Shown piece after piece: positions 9,394 through 18,686 of a stretch of DNA of 56,867 nucleotides (position 1 is the first letter of the stretch; each line of letters starts with the position of its first letter). Source of the DNA: an uncultured Bacteroidales bacterium (GTDB lineage Bacteria > Bacteroidota > Bacteroidia > Bacteroidales > ML635J-15); assembly GCA_937982115.1 (NCBI GenBank), contig CALJNE010000012.1, positions 1-56,867 on the forward strand, in the 5' to 3' direction. A model generated the notes under the pieces. It had not been told where the DNA came from and made no database searches. It was given only the letters and a program-made list of their open reading frames with translations. The translations under genes and the position numbers were made by a program.

Positions 9394-9697
9394 ACAAATA
9401 TTTATTGAAATTATCAAAATTTTATTTTAGTTTTGTCAGGTTTAAAATAATATCCGATGAAGTTCGGACGTTATTAAATTAAATTTTTAGAAATTTTTAA
9501 CATTTTTTTGTGTAATTAAAAAAAATGGATTATTTTTCGAGAAATATTTTTAATATCGTAAACAAAAAAAAGTTATTAACAATTTTTAAAGTTATTAACA
9601 AAAAAATGTTAATAAAATTTGGAAGTTTTAAAATAATTTATTTTTTTTACACGATAAAATTGGGAGTTTAATTTTTGGAAGCGAAAAACAATTTTGT
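9394..9697 (+). other. Non-coding leader of the T9SS operon
   Basis: This 304-base, very AT-rich stretch between topA and porP has no credible small gene on either strand. It holds two copies of a 14-base direct repeat and long A/T runs. Promoter-like sequences near the porP end (TAATTTTTG at 9669-9677) are one base off the normal TAnnTTTG spacing, so I do not assign a promoter. Its length suggests room for regulation of the secretion operon. Confidence 0.5.
9569..9601 (+). repeat. Direct repeat AAAGTTATTAACAA, two copies
   Basis: AAAGTTATTAACAA occurs at 9569-9582 and again at 9588-9601, a 19-base period. The second copy extends as GTTATTAACA followed by A-tract and TGTT to 9610. A near-identical copy lies in the opposite orientation at 23860-23878. 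Could be a protein-binding site or simply A/T-rich recurrence. Confidence 0.45.
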
Positions 9698-10648
9698 ATG
9701 AAGAAACAATTACTAATATTAGTTCTTATAATTTGCGGAATTTCGGCAATTAGATTAAATGCACAAAGCGACTCCTATTACAGTTTATTTGAGTATGCAC
9801 AAGGCATTTACAATCCTGGTTCAGCAGGAAGTAACAACGCTATGTGCGTTACAAGTTTGCATCGTCAACAATGGACAGGACTTAAAGAAGGTCGTCCAAA
9901 AGTTACTGTTTTTTCATTTGATATGCCTATGATAGGTATGGATAATTTAGGCGTTGGATTAAACATCAATCAGGATATTATCGGTTTTCAACAAGACATT
10001 AATGTAGGGGCAAATGTCGCATTCAGAACTGAATTAGACCCAGGAATGTTAGGAATTGGATTAGGAATAAACGTTATAAACAGATCCATTAATGGAGACT
10101 GGATAACATGGGAATCTCTTAATGGACAAACTGTTTATATTGACCCTTCAATACCACACATGGAAAGCAAAACTGCATTTGACTTAAGTTTTGGTGCAAC
10201 TTTAGTTGGAGGGAATTTTTGGGTTGGATTGTCTGCAACACATTTAACAAAGCCTAAAATAAATTACGATATTGAAGCTCCAAGTTATATTGCCAGACAT
10301 TATTACTTAACAGGAGGTTATGATTATTCTTTGCCCAATCCTTCGTTTGATCTTATCGGCTCAGGATTTATTCTTTCAGATGGAGGAATGCCAACTGCAA
10401 CTTTAAATTTAAAACTGCTGTACAATAAAAGTTTTTGGGGAGGCGTTTCTTTAAGGTACTCCGACGCAATTGTTCCCATGGTAGGAATACATTTATTAAA
10501 CGGTATTAGCATAGGATATAGTTATGATATAGTTTTATCAAAGATTGGATCATATCAATACGGCTCGCATGAAATTATGATTAGATATTGCTTCAACATG
10601 AGTGGAGGCAAAACAGCCGGAAGATATAGAAGTGTAAGAAGATTGTAA
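9698..10648 (+). CDS. porP: PorP/SprF family outer membrane protein (T9SS)
   Basis: A 316-residue protein with a signal peptide ending near NAQS and a beta-barrel-like body. The N-terminal region NPGSAGSNNAMCVTSLHRQQ plus QWTGLKEGRP is the hallmark of PorP/SprF proteins. These sit in the outer membrane and work with the type IX secretion machinery, some as partners that anchor type B cargo. Placement directly before gldK-L-M-N matches the porP-porK-porL-porM-porN order known from Porphyromonas. The 52-base gap to gldK suggests one operon. Which paralogue function it has (core PorP or cargo-specific SprF) cannot be told from sequence alone; position favours the core role. Confidence 0.9.
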   Translation: MKKQLLILVLIICGISAIRLNAQSDSYYSLFEYAQGIYNPGSAGSNNAMCVTSLHRQQWTGLKEGRPKVTVFSFDMPMIGMDNLGVGLNINQDIIGFQQDINVGANVAFRTELDPGMLGIGLGINVINRSINGDWITWESLNGQTVYIDPSIPHMESKTAFDLSFGATLVGGNFWVGLSATHLTKPKINYDIEAPSYIARHYYLTGGYDYSLPNPSFDLIGSGFILSDGGMPTATLNLKLLYNKSFWGGVSLRYSDAIVPMVGIHLLNGISIGYSYDIVLSKIGSYQYGSHEIMIRYCFNMSGGKTAGRYRSVRRL

Positions 10649-10700
10649 CAAAATGTTTAATTTTAACGTATAAAAAAGACGCTTACTAAACAAATAAATT

Positions 10701-12359
10701 ATGAGAAGATTACTCATCATCAGCGCAATCATCACCGTATTTTTAAGTAGCTGTGGCTATTACGGCAGTGGTGAATTAACAGGTATCGACAGAAAAATTT
10801 GGTACACTCCTGATCCTTATGGTATGTTATTTATTCCTCCAGGGTCTTATCAAATGGGACCAAGCGATCAAGATGTTCCAAATTCTATTACAGCTCAGTC
10901 GAAAACTGTAACAGTGCAAGGATTTTGGATGGATGAAACCGAAATCACAAACTCAGAATACAGACAGTTTGTTGCTTGGGTAAGAGACTCGCTGGCTCTT
11001 ACAGTTCTTGGTAGAGAAACCAAGAATGCTGTTGATTTTGGAGATATTAATCCAAAATCGAAATATCAGCCAATCAATTTTATTATTGACGATACAGATG
11101 TTACAGAAATCGAATCAAATTTCATTACAAATATGTATGAAAATGGAGAATTCGATTTTGATGACTACGATAATAGAAACTTCCTTGATTGGAGAATACC
11201 TCTCGATTACAATGATCTGGAAATAAAAGGAATTTTAGTAAAAAATGAAATACCTAATAACTTTAACCAAACATTATACATCCTCCCTCCTGCTGAAATT
11301 TACCATTTCATGCGTACAATCGATCTAAACACAGATGCTTTGTACTATGAATATTATTGGATCGACTTAAAACAAGCTGCAAAAAAACATACATTTAAAC
11401 CCGGAGCTGATGGTGTTAATCAAGATGTTATTCGTAATTTCTCTAGAGAAGGAGATCATGGTTTAAGAATTGGTCGTCATTTCAATCCTCAAACCGGTCA
11501 GTATGAAGGACAAATAAAAGATCGTGAAAAAATGGATGAAGAAAGACCTTGGGATGATTTCGCTGACAGAAATGTTAAAAACTACGATGGAAAAACTAAT
11601 GAAGGTCGTAAAGGAGGAAGATACAGCTATTACATGCACGAAAAAGTACACATTTATCCTGACACTTTATGTTGGATAAGTGATTTTACATATTCTTATA
11701 ATGAACCAATGACCAAAATGTACTTCTGGCATCCGGCTTATGATTATTATCCTGTTGTAGGGGTAAGCTGGGTTCAAGCTAATGCATTCTGTGCTTGGCG
11801 TACACAATTAAAAAATGCATATCAAAAAACTATTCGTGACTATTACCTAAATGAATACAGATTACCTACCGAAAGCGAATGGGAGTATGCGGCAAGAGGT
11901 GGTTTGGATCTTTCAATGTACCCATGGGGTGGTCTTTACACTCGTAACTATCAAGGCTGTTTTATTGCTAACTTTAAACCTATGAGAGGTAACTATTATG
12001 ATGATGGTGGAGTACAAACTCTAATGGTAGCAACTTTTGATCCTAATGAATGGGGATTATATGATATGGCAGGTAATGTAGCTGAATGGACAAGTAATGC
12101 ATTCGATGAGTCGGCATATAGCTTTACCCATGACTTAAATCCGGATTATCAATACTATGCACACCCAGATGATCCTCCTGCATTAAAACGTAAAGTTGTT
12201 AGAGGTGGTTCATGGAAAGACGTTAGTTACTATATGCAAAACGGAACTCGTACTTATGAATATCAAGATAGTGCAAAAAGTTATATTGGATTCAGATGTG
12301 TGAGAACATACTTAGGAAGACATCGAGCAGATGGAAAATCTTATTCACAAGTATATTAA
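10701..12359 (+). CDS. gldK: T9SS ring lipoprotein GldK/PorK
   Basis: Lipoprotein with lipobox FLSSC (Cys18) that should form, with GldN, the large periplasmic ring of the type IX secretion system under the outer membrane. The body is an FGE-sulfatase-like fold: MLFIPPGSYQMGPSD at the start, FWMDETEITNSEYRQFV, PVVGVSWVQANAFCAWRT, LPTESEWEYAARGG, GLYDMAGNVAEWTS and VVRGGSWKDVSYYM near the end. The family has lost sulfatase-activating chemistry and is structural. Length 552 is slightly long for GldK; the extra residues lie in the middle (about 150-330). It is followed by gldL after 62 bases. Confidence 0.93.
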   Translation: MRRLLIISAIITVFLSSCGYYGSGELTGIDRKIWYTPDPYGMLFIPPGSYQMGPSDQDVPNSITAQSKTVTVQGFWMDETEITNSEYRQFVAWVRDSLALTVLGRETKNAVDFGDINPKSKYQPINFIIDDTDVTEIESNFITNMYENGEFDFDDYDNRNFLDWRIPLDYNDLEIKGILVKNEIPNNFNQTLYILPPAEIYHFMRTIDLNTDALYYEYYWIDLKQAAKKHTFKPGADGVNQDVIRNFSREGDHGLRIGRHFNPQTGQYEGQIKDREKMDEERPWDDFADRNVKNYDGKTNEGRKGGRYSYYMHEKVHIYPDTLCWISDFTYSYNEPMTKMYFWHPAYDYYPVVGVSWVQANAFCAWRTQLKNAYQKTIRDYYLNEYRLPTESEWEYAARGGLDLSMYPWGGLYTRNYQGCFIANFKPMRGNYYDDGGVQTLMVATFDPNEWGLYDMAGNVAEWTSNAFDESAYSFTHDLNPDYQYYAHPDDPPALKRKVVRGGSWKDVSYYMQNGTRTYEYQDSAKSYIGFRCVRTYLGRHRADGKSYSQVY

Positions 12360-12421
12360 AAAAATAAATAATTTTAAGGAGCGTAATTAAGGAGTATTAT
12401 TAACTAAAAACTGACACAATT

Positions 12422-13348
12422 ATGAATTTTAGCGAATTTCTTGCAAGCAAAAGGTACAAAAAAATCATGGGATTTGTGTACGGATGGGGAGCAGCCATCG
12501 TAATGGTAGGGGCATTATTCAAAATTCAGCACTTACCCGGAGCAGGGGTTATGTTAACCGTAGGTCTTCTCACCGAAGCATTTATCTTTTTCCTTTCAGC
12601 TTTCGAACCACCACACGAAGAAGTGGACTGGAGTTTGGTTTATCCAGAATTAGCCGGTGTTGAAGAAAACATTAACATTGATGATAAAAAGGCTGCAGTA
12701 AACACTAGAAAATCTGCATTAGAAAAATTCGATGCTATGATCGAAAATGCAGAAATTACTCCGGAACTTTTTGAAAAATTAGGACAAGGCTTAAAAAATT
12801 TGAACCAAACTGTTGAAAAATTACACGATGTTTCAGATGCAACTGTTGCTACGAATAATTATGTAGCTAATTTTGAAAAAGCTTCTGAAAAAGTATCTCA
12901 ATTTGCAGAAGCTTATGGATCTTCAGCACAAAAATTAAATCAACAGGCTGAAAAATTAGCTCAAACATACGAACAAAATGCAAATATTGTTGGTAATTCA
13001 AGCGAAACATTGGCTAACACCTATAATAAGCTTATAGAATCTATGAGTCGCGAGCTTGAAATTTCAGCAACCAGCGGCAAATCATACAACGAACAATTAT
13101 CCATTCTTAATAAAAATCTTCAAGCACTTAATGCTGTCTATGAACTTCAATTACAAGGCACAAATGCACAAATTGAAGCTTCTAAAACACTGTACAGTGG
13201 TCTTGATGAAATTCTTGCAAACATGAAACAATCTGCTGAAGAAACTAAACGTTATCGTGAAGAAATCAGCAAATTAAGTCACAATTTGGCAGCCATGAAT
13301 ACAATTTATGGCAACATGTTAGCAGCAATGAATTTCAAACAAAGCTAA
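12422..13348 (+). CDS. gldL: T9SS inner-membrane motor protein GldL/PorL
   Basis: GldL and GldM form the proton-driven rotary motor of type IX secretion and gliding. The protein starts with a short cytoplasmic part, then two membrane segments (about residues 15-35 and 39-60) with the diagnostic KIQHLPGAGVML between them and LTEAFIFFLSAFEPP in the second, which holds the conserved Glu. The rest, to residue 308, is a long cytoplasmic helical region rich in Lys, Glu and Asn and likely coiled coil. Two AAGGAG stretches lie in the 62-base leader but more than 25 bases from the ATG, so they are not ordinary ribosome sites. Order and length are normal. Confidence 0.93.
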   Translation: MNFSEFLASKRYKKIMGFVYGWGAAIVMVGALFKIQHLPGAGVMLTVGLLTEAFIFFLSAFEPPHEEVDWSLVYPELAGVEENINIDDKKAAVNTRKSALEKFDAMIENAEITPELFEKLGQGLKNLNQTVEKLHDVSDATVATNNYVANFEKASEKVSQFAEAYGSSAQKLNQQAEKLAQTYEQNANIVGNSSETLANTYNKLIESMSRELEISATSGKSYNEQLSILNKNLQALNAVYELQLQGTNAQIEASKTLYSGLDEILANMKQSAEETKRYREEISKLSHNLAAMNTIYGNMLAAMNFKQS

Positions 13349-13394
13349 TTATTAAGAGTAGTTAATTAATGTTTAATAAAAAAAATAGTATAAT

Positions 13395-15041
13395 ATGGCC
13401 GGAGGTAATTGCCCGGAGACCCCGAGGCAGAAAATGATTGGAATGATGTATCTTTTCTATACTGCTCTTTTGGCACTCAACGTGTCATCAGAGATAGTTA
13501 CGGCTTTTGTTAAAATTGACGATAGCATCAAAAAAACCACTGCCAATTTTGCTGTTAAAACTCGTAGTTTATATGGCATAATTGATGCAAAAGCAGCTGA
13601 ACAACCCGGAAAGTATTCTGAACTTGCTAAACAAGCTCATGAAATTGAAGCCATCACAAATAAATTTTATGAAGATATAGATAGGCTAAAATTAATGATT
13701 ATAAGAGAAAGCCAAGGTCCGGATGCAACTTTTGAAACTGAAATAAAGAAAAAAGACGACTTGCATGCTGCAACTATAATTATGGTTGGAGAAGGTGGTC
13801 CAAAAATGGGTGATAGTCTCAGAAGCTGGTTAGAAAATTACAGAAAATTGTTGCTTGATCAAATTATTCAAGATACATCATTAACTGTTTATAAAAATAT
13901 TGATAAAAATCTTGAAATTGTTGACCAGTTAGACAATAAAGATCAACCTTTTAAATGGGAAGAAACTTTATGTCGTGGTATGCCTATGATTGGTACGCTT
14001 GCAATGCTTTCCAAAATTCAAGCAGATATCAGAAATGCCGAAGCTGATGTTCTGGAATTTATGATTGCTAAACTCGAAGGTCTTGATATTAGAATCACTT
14101 CTCTTGAAGGACTTGTTAGTTCACCAAGAAGCTTTATAATCAGAGGCGGAAAATACAAATCTTATGTATTCCTTGGTGCTAGAGATACCACAATGAGACC
14201 AACTGTTTATTTAACTTATCAATCTCCATTTTATGATTCTGTTGTAGTAAATGGTGAAGTTCAATACAAATTAAGACAAGGTGTAAATTATGATACCTTA
14301 CCACTTGATGAAAGAGGAAAAGGGATTCATGAACGCGATTGTGGATCTATTGGAGATTTTACTTATGGAGGTTTAATACACTATAAATCTAACCGCGGAG
14401 ATATGTGGCTGCCATTTACTGCAGGATATCAAGTAGGAGAAGCGGGATTTACAGTATCAGCAACAAAATGTAACGTGTTCTATCGTGGTTTAGACAACCC
14501 TGTTGAAGTTGCTGTTTCGGGTTATCCTAAAGAAAATGTTCAGGTTAGTATTACTCCCGGAGCAACAATAAGACCGGCTCAAGGAGGAGGATATATTGTG
14601 CAAGTACCACAATCATATACAGCTAAAGAAGTAACCATAAATGTATCTGTAAAAACAGATGAGGGTGGCAAAAATCTCGGTCAAAAGAAATTTAACGTTT
14701 TAAACGTTCCACCTCCAACAATTTTAGTTGCCGGTGCTTATCGTGATGGTGCTACTCTTCCAAAAGCAGCTCTTCAAAGAAATCCTTTCCTTGATGCAAA
14801 ACTCGAAAGTGACTTCTTCCCATTCGAAGGAGTTAAGTACGAAGTTGCTCAATACGATTTCTTCTATACTGTTAGAGGTGTAACAAATAAAGTAACTGTA
14901 ACCGGAGGACAATTCAACCAAGCTGTATTATCTGAAATAAGCAAAATGGCTTCAGGATCTCAGGTTAGTTTTTCGAACATTTACTATAATGGTCCTTCCG
15001 GTAGAAGACAAACCAATGGTGTAACAGTAATTTTACAATAA
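13395..15041 (+). CDS. gldM: T9SS trans-envelope motor protein GldM/PorM
   Basis: GldM crosses the inner membrane once near its N-terminus (about residues 14-36, MIGMMYLFYTALLALNV) and extends through the periplasm as a dimer of four domains to contact the GldK/GldN ring, transmitting motor rotation. The opening MAGGNCPETPRQKMI is characteristic of the family. The long helical first domain is followed by beta-rich domains with SPRSFIIRGGKYKSYVFLGA and later EAGFTVSATKCNVFYRGLDN. At 548 residues the length is typical. It lies 46 bases after gldL and 18 bases before gldN. Confidence 0.94.
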   Translation: MAGGNCPETPRQKMIGMMYLFYTALLALNVSSEIVTAFVKIDDSIKKTTANFAVKTRSLYGIIDAKAAEQPGKYSELAKQAHEIEAITNKFYEDIDRLKLMIIRESQGPDATFETEIKKKDDLHAATIIMVGEGGPKMGDSLRSWLENYRKLLLDQIIQDTSLTVYKNIDKNLEIVDQLDNKDQPFKWEETLCRGMPMIGTLAMLSKIQADIRNAEADVLEFMIAKLEGLDIRITSLEGLVSSPRSFIIRGGKYKSYVFLGARDTTMRPTVYLTYQSPFYDSVVVNGEVQYKLRQGVNYDTLPLDERGKGIHERDCGSIGDFTYGGLIHYKSNRGDMWLPFTAGYQVGEAGFTVSATKCNVFYRGLDNPVEVAVSGYPKENVQVSITPGATIRPAQGGGYIVQVPQSYTAKEVTINVSVKTDEGGKNLGQKKFNVLNVPPPTILVAGAYRDGATLPKAALQRNPFLDAKLESDFFPFEGVKYEVAQYDFFYTVRGVTNKVTVTGGQFNQAVLSEISKMASGSQVSFSNIYYNGPSGRRQTNGVTVILQ

Positions 15042-15059
15042 TAATTAATTGTTTAGAAT

Positions 15060-15977
15060 ATGAAAGTTTTCGTAAAGTTTTTTCCGGTTTTAGCACTTGT
15101 TTTACTGATGCAACCAGTTTTTGCTCAAGTATTAGATGGTGCTTTTATGAGAGAACATACTGTCGAGCGAAAATACATCCCTTATCAGAACATCAGGGAA
15201 GCCGACGCTATGTATTCTAAAAAAATACTCCGTATTGTTGAACTCCGGGAAAAACACAATCATCCATTGTATTTTCCTATTGTAAGAATGACTTATCCTG
15301 CCGGTCCAGGGGCACAACCCCAAAGAAGCAGAGTTAATCTTCTATATTTAATTTATAATATTGGTATTCTTGGAGAAACTTATGATCTTACTACTGGTGA
15401 ATTAATTGAAACAGTAAGAGGCCCAAAATATCCGGTGTTTAAATTAAATCCTACTGATATAACAAATTGGCACAGATTACCAATTGACGAAGACGATCCT
15501 ATTAGAGAAGATTTATTGGCTTACTTTACAACTATCAGAGAACAGGATATTGATGGAAATTTCGTAGATCAAACAATTCCTGCAAAACTTGATGATACAA
15601 GACCAATGGATCAGCTTTGGATTTGGGAAGAATGGGTGTTTGATAAACAAAGATCTGTAATGGATGTTAGAATCATTGCAATGTCTCCTGACGGATGGGT
15701 AGGTGAACAAAGAATATGGCCTTTCTGGATTTATTTTCCACATTACAGACCTTTATTTGCAAGATACGAAACTTTCAATTCTCAAAATGATGCAGAACAT
15801 CGTACTTTTGACGATATTTTCTTCAAAAGAAAATTTAAAAGCTATATCATTGCTGAATCAAACAACTACGACAACCGTTTGATTACCGATTATTTGCTTG
15901 GTATTGATGCTATTCGCGAAGGCGAAAGAATTCAAGACCGATTATTCAAATATGAACACGATCAATGGGAATACTAA
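15060..15977 (+). CDS. gldN: T9SS ring protein GldN/PorN
   Basis: Secreted periplasmic protein with a signal peptide ending at PVFAQ, the partner of GldK in the type IX ring. Family features visible are the EHTVERKYIPYQNIREADAM segment, RIVELREKHNHPLYFP, then LWIWEEWVFDKQRSVMDVR and ISMS-like AMSPDGWVGEQRIWPFW. At 305 residues it is normal length. It is the last gene of the operon; a strong hairpin follows 15 bases after its stop. Confidence 0.93.
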   Translation: MKVFVKFFPVLALVLLMQPVFAQVLDGAFMREHTVERKYIPYQNIREADAMYSKKILRIVELREKHNHPLYFPIVRMTYPAGPGAQPQRSRVNLLYLIYNIGILGETYDLTTGELIETVRGPKYPVFKLNPTDITNWHRLPIDEDDPIREDLLAYFTTIREQDIDGNFVDQTIPAKLDDTRPMDQLWIWEEWVFDKQRSVMDVRIIAMSPDGWVGEQRIWPFWIYFPHYRPLFARYETFNSQNDAEHRTFDDIFFKRKFKSYIIAESNNYDNRLITDYLLGIDAIREGERIQDRLFKYEHDQWEY

Positions 15978-15992
15978 TTCAATACAATTCAT

Positions 15993-16021
15993 AAAAAAAG
16001 GGAGCAAATTGCTCCCTTTTT
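15993..16021. terminator. Bidirectional terminator after gldN
   Basis: A-tract, stem GGGAGCAA / TTGCTCCC (16000-16016), then a T-tract: the sequence is a palindrome that serves the T9SS operon on the plus strand and the guanylyltransferase gene on the minus strand, whose stop it abuts. Confidence 0.85.
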
Positions 16022-17106
16022 TATTTTATCTTATCTCCAAATTTGAGTTTTGCTTCATTAAATAATTCGGCTATTTCCTGTTCATTTTCTCGTTTACAAA
16101 TCAATAAAGCATCTTCTGTATCAACAACTATTAAATCATTAATGTCCTGAACTATATATATTTTGTTTGAGGATGTTGAGTGAATGAAATTGCCGGTAGA
16201 TTTGGTAATGATAAGTTGATTTACTGTACAAACATTATTATCAATATCTTTTTCTCCAAGTGAATAAAGAGAATTCCATGTTCCTAAATCAGACCATCCG
16301 AAATCAGTCTCTAAAACAAATACAATCTCGGATTTCTCCATAACGCCATAATCTATACTAATCCCTTTGGCATCCGAATATACTCTGTTCATAATAACTT
16401 CTTCTTCAGCAGTATTGAGGTAATTTACATTTTCGACAAACAAATTATATAATTCTGGCAAAAACTTCTGAATTTCCTCAATAATAACTTTATTTTTCCA
16501 GATAAAAATCCCAGAATTCCAAAGAAATTCTCCACTTTGTAAAAAGACCCTGGCTAGCTCAAGATGAGGTTTTTCTGTAAACGCTTTGGCTTTAATAATT
16601 TTTTCGTTGTTTTCCTTTGCACTTACCTGAATATAACCATAAGTAGTGGCAGGTCTGTCGGGTTGTATGCCTAAGGTTAGTAATACATTATTTCCAGCTG
16701 TGTACTTTAATCCTTCTTTAATAATTTCTTCAAACTTTCTGTTATCCAGAATCAAATGGTCTGCAGGAGTAACTACTACATTTGCCCAGGGGTCTTTTGC
16801 TGCTATTTTAAGACTTGCATATAAAATACAAGGAGCAGTATTTCTCCTCATTGGCTCGGCTATAATGTTTTGCGGATTAAGTTGTGGCAGCTGCTCTTTT
16901 ACCAAATCAACGTGTTCTTTGTTTGTAACTACAAATATGTTTTCATTTGGAATAATACCGGAAAAACGATCATAAGTTTGTTGAATAAGTGTTTTTCCCG
17001 TTCCGAAAAAATCTAAAAACTGTTTTGGCTTTGAAACTTTGCTTACAGGCCAAAATCTACTACCAACGCCTCCTGCCATTATAACCAAATAATTTTGTTT
17101 GTTCAT
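16021..17106 (-). CDS. manC: Mannose-1-phosphate guanylyltransferase
   Basis: Makes GDP-mannose from mannose 1-phosphate and GTP, feeding surface polysaccharide synthesis. The nucleotidyltransferase signature is clear: VIMAGGVGSRFWPVSKVSKP, with KPKQFLDFFG following, then IIAEPMRRNTAPCI, VVTPADHLI and FTEKPHLELA. The length of 361 residues fits the short form that lacks a C-terminal isomerase domain. I chose the ATG at 17106; upstream in-frame TTG codons would add eight unconserved residues. It stands alone between the T9SS terminator and the MlaE operon, divergent from the latter. The symbol is by analogy with other manC enzymes. Confidence 0.88.
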   Translation of the reverse strand: MNKQNYLVIMAGGVGSRFWPVSKVSKPKQFLDFFGTGKTLIQQTYDRFSGIIPNENIFVVTNKEHVDLVKEQLPQLNPQNIIAEPMRRNTAPCILYASLKIAAKDPWANVVVTPADHLILDNRKFEEIIKEGLKYTAGNNVLLTLGIQPDRPATTYGYIQVSAKENNEKIIKAKAFTEKPHLELARVFLQSGEFLWNSGIFIWKNKVIIEEIQKFLPELYNLFVENVNYLNTAEEEVIMNRVYSDAKGISIDYGVMEKSEIVFVLETDFGWSDLGTWNSLYSLGEKDIDNNVCTVNQLIITKSTGNFIHSTSSNKIYIVQDINDLIVVDTEDALLICKRENEQEIAELFNEAKLKFGDKIK

Positions 17107-17166
17107 AACTTTAGTTTTTATTTTCAACAAATATCAATTATTTTTTTTTTATTACAAATCAGTTAG

Positions 17167-17174
17167 TAATTTTG
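17167..17174 (+). promoter_or_regulatory. Possible -7 box for the MlaE operon
   Basis: TAATTTTG matches TAnnTTTG and lies 20 bases before the ATG at 17194. No TTG is found 19-21 bases upstream, where a T-tract lies. Confidence 0.35.
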
Positions 17175-17193
17175 TTAATTACTTGACAAATAT

Positions 17194-17934
17194 ATGGTAA
17201 TAATTGCAAATATAGGGAAGTATTTCTTTTTAATGACACAAGTTTTTTCAAGACCTGTTAATAGAAGAATATTTTTCAAAAGATTATTACAAGAAATTGA
17301 ACAAATAGGATTAAACTCTATCTGGATTGTAGCAATAGTTTCCATTTTTATGGGAGCTGTTCTAACATTACAAGTAGCAATTAATTTTGAAAATCCTTTA
17401 ATCCCCAGATATTTAATAGGATTAAGTGCAAGAGATACAATGATTCTTGAATTTTCCAGCACAATTATTTGTTTGATTCTTGCAGGAAAAGTTGGTTCAA
17501 ACATTGCCTCAGAAATCGGAACAATGAAAATCACCGAACAAATTGATGCATTAGAAATTATGGGAGTTAATCCGGCAAATTACTTAATTCTTCCCAAAAT
17601 TCTTGCAGCCCTTTTCTCTTTCCCATTTCTAAATCTAATGAGCATAATTTTGGGAATAGTAGGTGGTTTATTAATAGCTATTTTCACCGATGTCGTAAGT
17701 GTTTTTAACTATATTTATGGCTTAAGATATTTGTTTGTTCCGTTCTACGTAACATATTCTCTAATAAAGATTTGCTTTTTTGCTGTTATTATTACTTCGA
17801 TAAGTTCATTTTATGGATATTATACCGAAGGTGGTGCTCTCGAAGTAGGGAAATCAAGCACAAAGGCGGTGGTTTACAGTATCATTATGATACTATTGTT
17901 CAATTTGATACTTACTCAATTGCTTTTAACATGA
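17194..17934 (+). CDS. mlaE: MlaE-family phospholipid ABC transporter permease
   Basis: Inner-membrane permease of the Mla/MCE type, which moves lipids between inner and outer membranes. The family core is visible: SIWIVAIVSIFMGAVLTLQV near residue 45, the conserved LAGKVGSNIASEIGTMKITE with EQIDALEIMGVNP after it, and GYYTEGGALEVGKSSTKAVV near the end. Five or so membrane segments are predicted by eye. Length 246 is normal. It overlaps the next gene, an ATPase, by four bases (ATGA), as expected for a transporter pair. No MCE-domain (MlaD) gene follows in this operon. Confidence 0.92.
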   Translation: MVIIANIGKYFFLMTQVFSRPVNRRIFFKRLLQEIEQIGLNSIWIVAIVSIFMGAVLTLQVAINFENPLIPRYLIGLSARDTMILEFSSTIICLILAGKVGSNIASEIGTMKITEQIDALEIMGVNPANYLILPKILAALFSFPFLNLMSIILGIVGGLLIAIFTDVVSVFNYIYGLRYLFVPFYVTYSLIKICFFAVIITSISSFYGYYTEGGALEVGKSSTKAVVYSIIMILLFNLILTQLLLT

Positions 17935-18686
17935 TAGAAGTTGTTAATGTAAATAAATTATTTGGGGAAAATCACGTCCTGAAAAATATTAACACTTCCT
18001 TTGAACCCGGCAAAGTGAGTATGATTATTGGAAGAAGCGGTTCGGGAAAAACCGTCTTGTTAAAATGTATTGTTGGTTTATTAATTCCGGATTCAGGAGA
18101 AATATACTTCGACAAAAGAGAATTTACAAAATCAAATATTAAATTTAAAACACAAATCCGGCAAGAACTTGGAATGGTATTTCAAGGAGGGGCATTATTT
18201 ACTTCCTCAACAGTAGAAGAAAATGTGAGATTCCCACTTGATTTGTTTACAAATTGGTCAAAGTCCGAAAAACAGAAACGAGTAGATTTTTGTCTGGAAA
18301 GAGTAGGAATAAAAAATGCCAACAAGCTATATCCTACAGAAATTAGCGGTGGTATGCAAAAAAGAGTTGCTATAGCCAGAGCTATGGTTTTAAACCCCAA
18401 ATATCTATGTTGCGACGAACCAAATTCCGGTCTCGACCCTCAAACAGCAATTCTCATTGACCGTTTGATAAGTGAAATAACAAAAGAATACAATATCACT
18501 ACCATTGTTAATACTCACGACATGAATTCCGTGATGGAAATTGCCGACAGCATAAACTTTATTTATCAGGGAAATAATTGGTGGCAAGGTACCAAAGACG
18601 ATATTTTTAACACAGACAATAAAGAATTGAACGACTTCGTTTTTGCCTCGGAATTATGTAAAAAAATTAAAAAAGAAACTACATGA
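17931..18686 (+). CDS. mlaF: MlaF-family ABC transporter ATP-binding protein
   Basis: ATPase partner of the MlaE permease. Walker A is GRSGSGKTVLLKCI, the signature is EISGGMQKRVAIARAM (SGGMQKR is typical of MlaF), and Walker B is YLCCDEPNSGLDP. The protein has 251 residues when started at the ATG inside the last codon of mlaE. A much longer upstream frame exists but overlaps mlaE by 160 bases and adds no recognisable sequence. It overlaps the next gene by four bases. Confidence 0.93.
   Translation: MIEVVNVNKLFGENHVLKNINTSFEPGKVSMIIGRSGSGKTVLLKCIVGLLIPDSGEIYFDKREFTKSNIKFKTQIRQELGMVFQGGALFTSSTVEENVRFPLDLFTNWSKSEKQKRVDFCLERVGIKNANKLYPTEISGGMQKRVAIARAMVLNPKYLCCDEPNSGLDPQTAILIDRLISEITKEYNITTIVNTHDMNSVMEIADSINFIYQGNNWWQGTKDDIFNTDNKELNDFVFASELCKKIKKETT

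Noticed and set aside
9571-9600. DnaA-box-like TTATTAACA pair
   Set aside because: Two mismatches from TTATCCACA at the central bases, no dnaA/dnaN genes near; not an origin.
12376-12394. AAGGAG pair before gldL as ribosome binding sites
   Set aside because: They lie over 25 bases from the ATG, too far; Bacteroidota often lack this signal.
17772-17930. Longer mlaF start inside mlaE
   Set aside because: The added 53 residues are Arg/Cys/Tyr-rich out-of-frame mlaE sequence.
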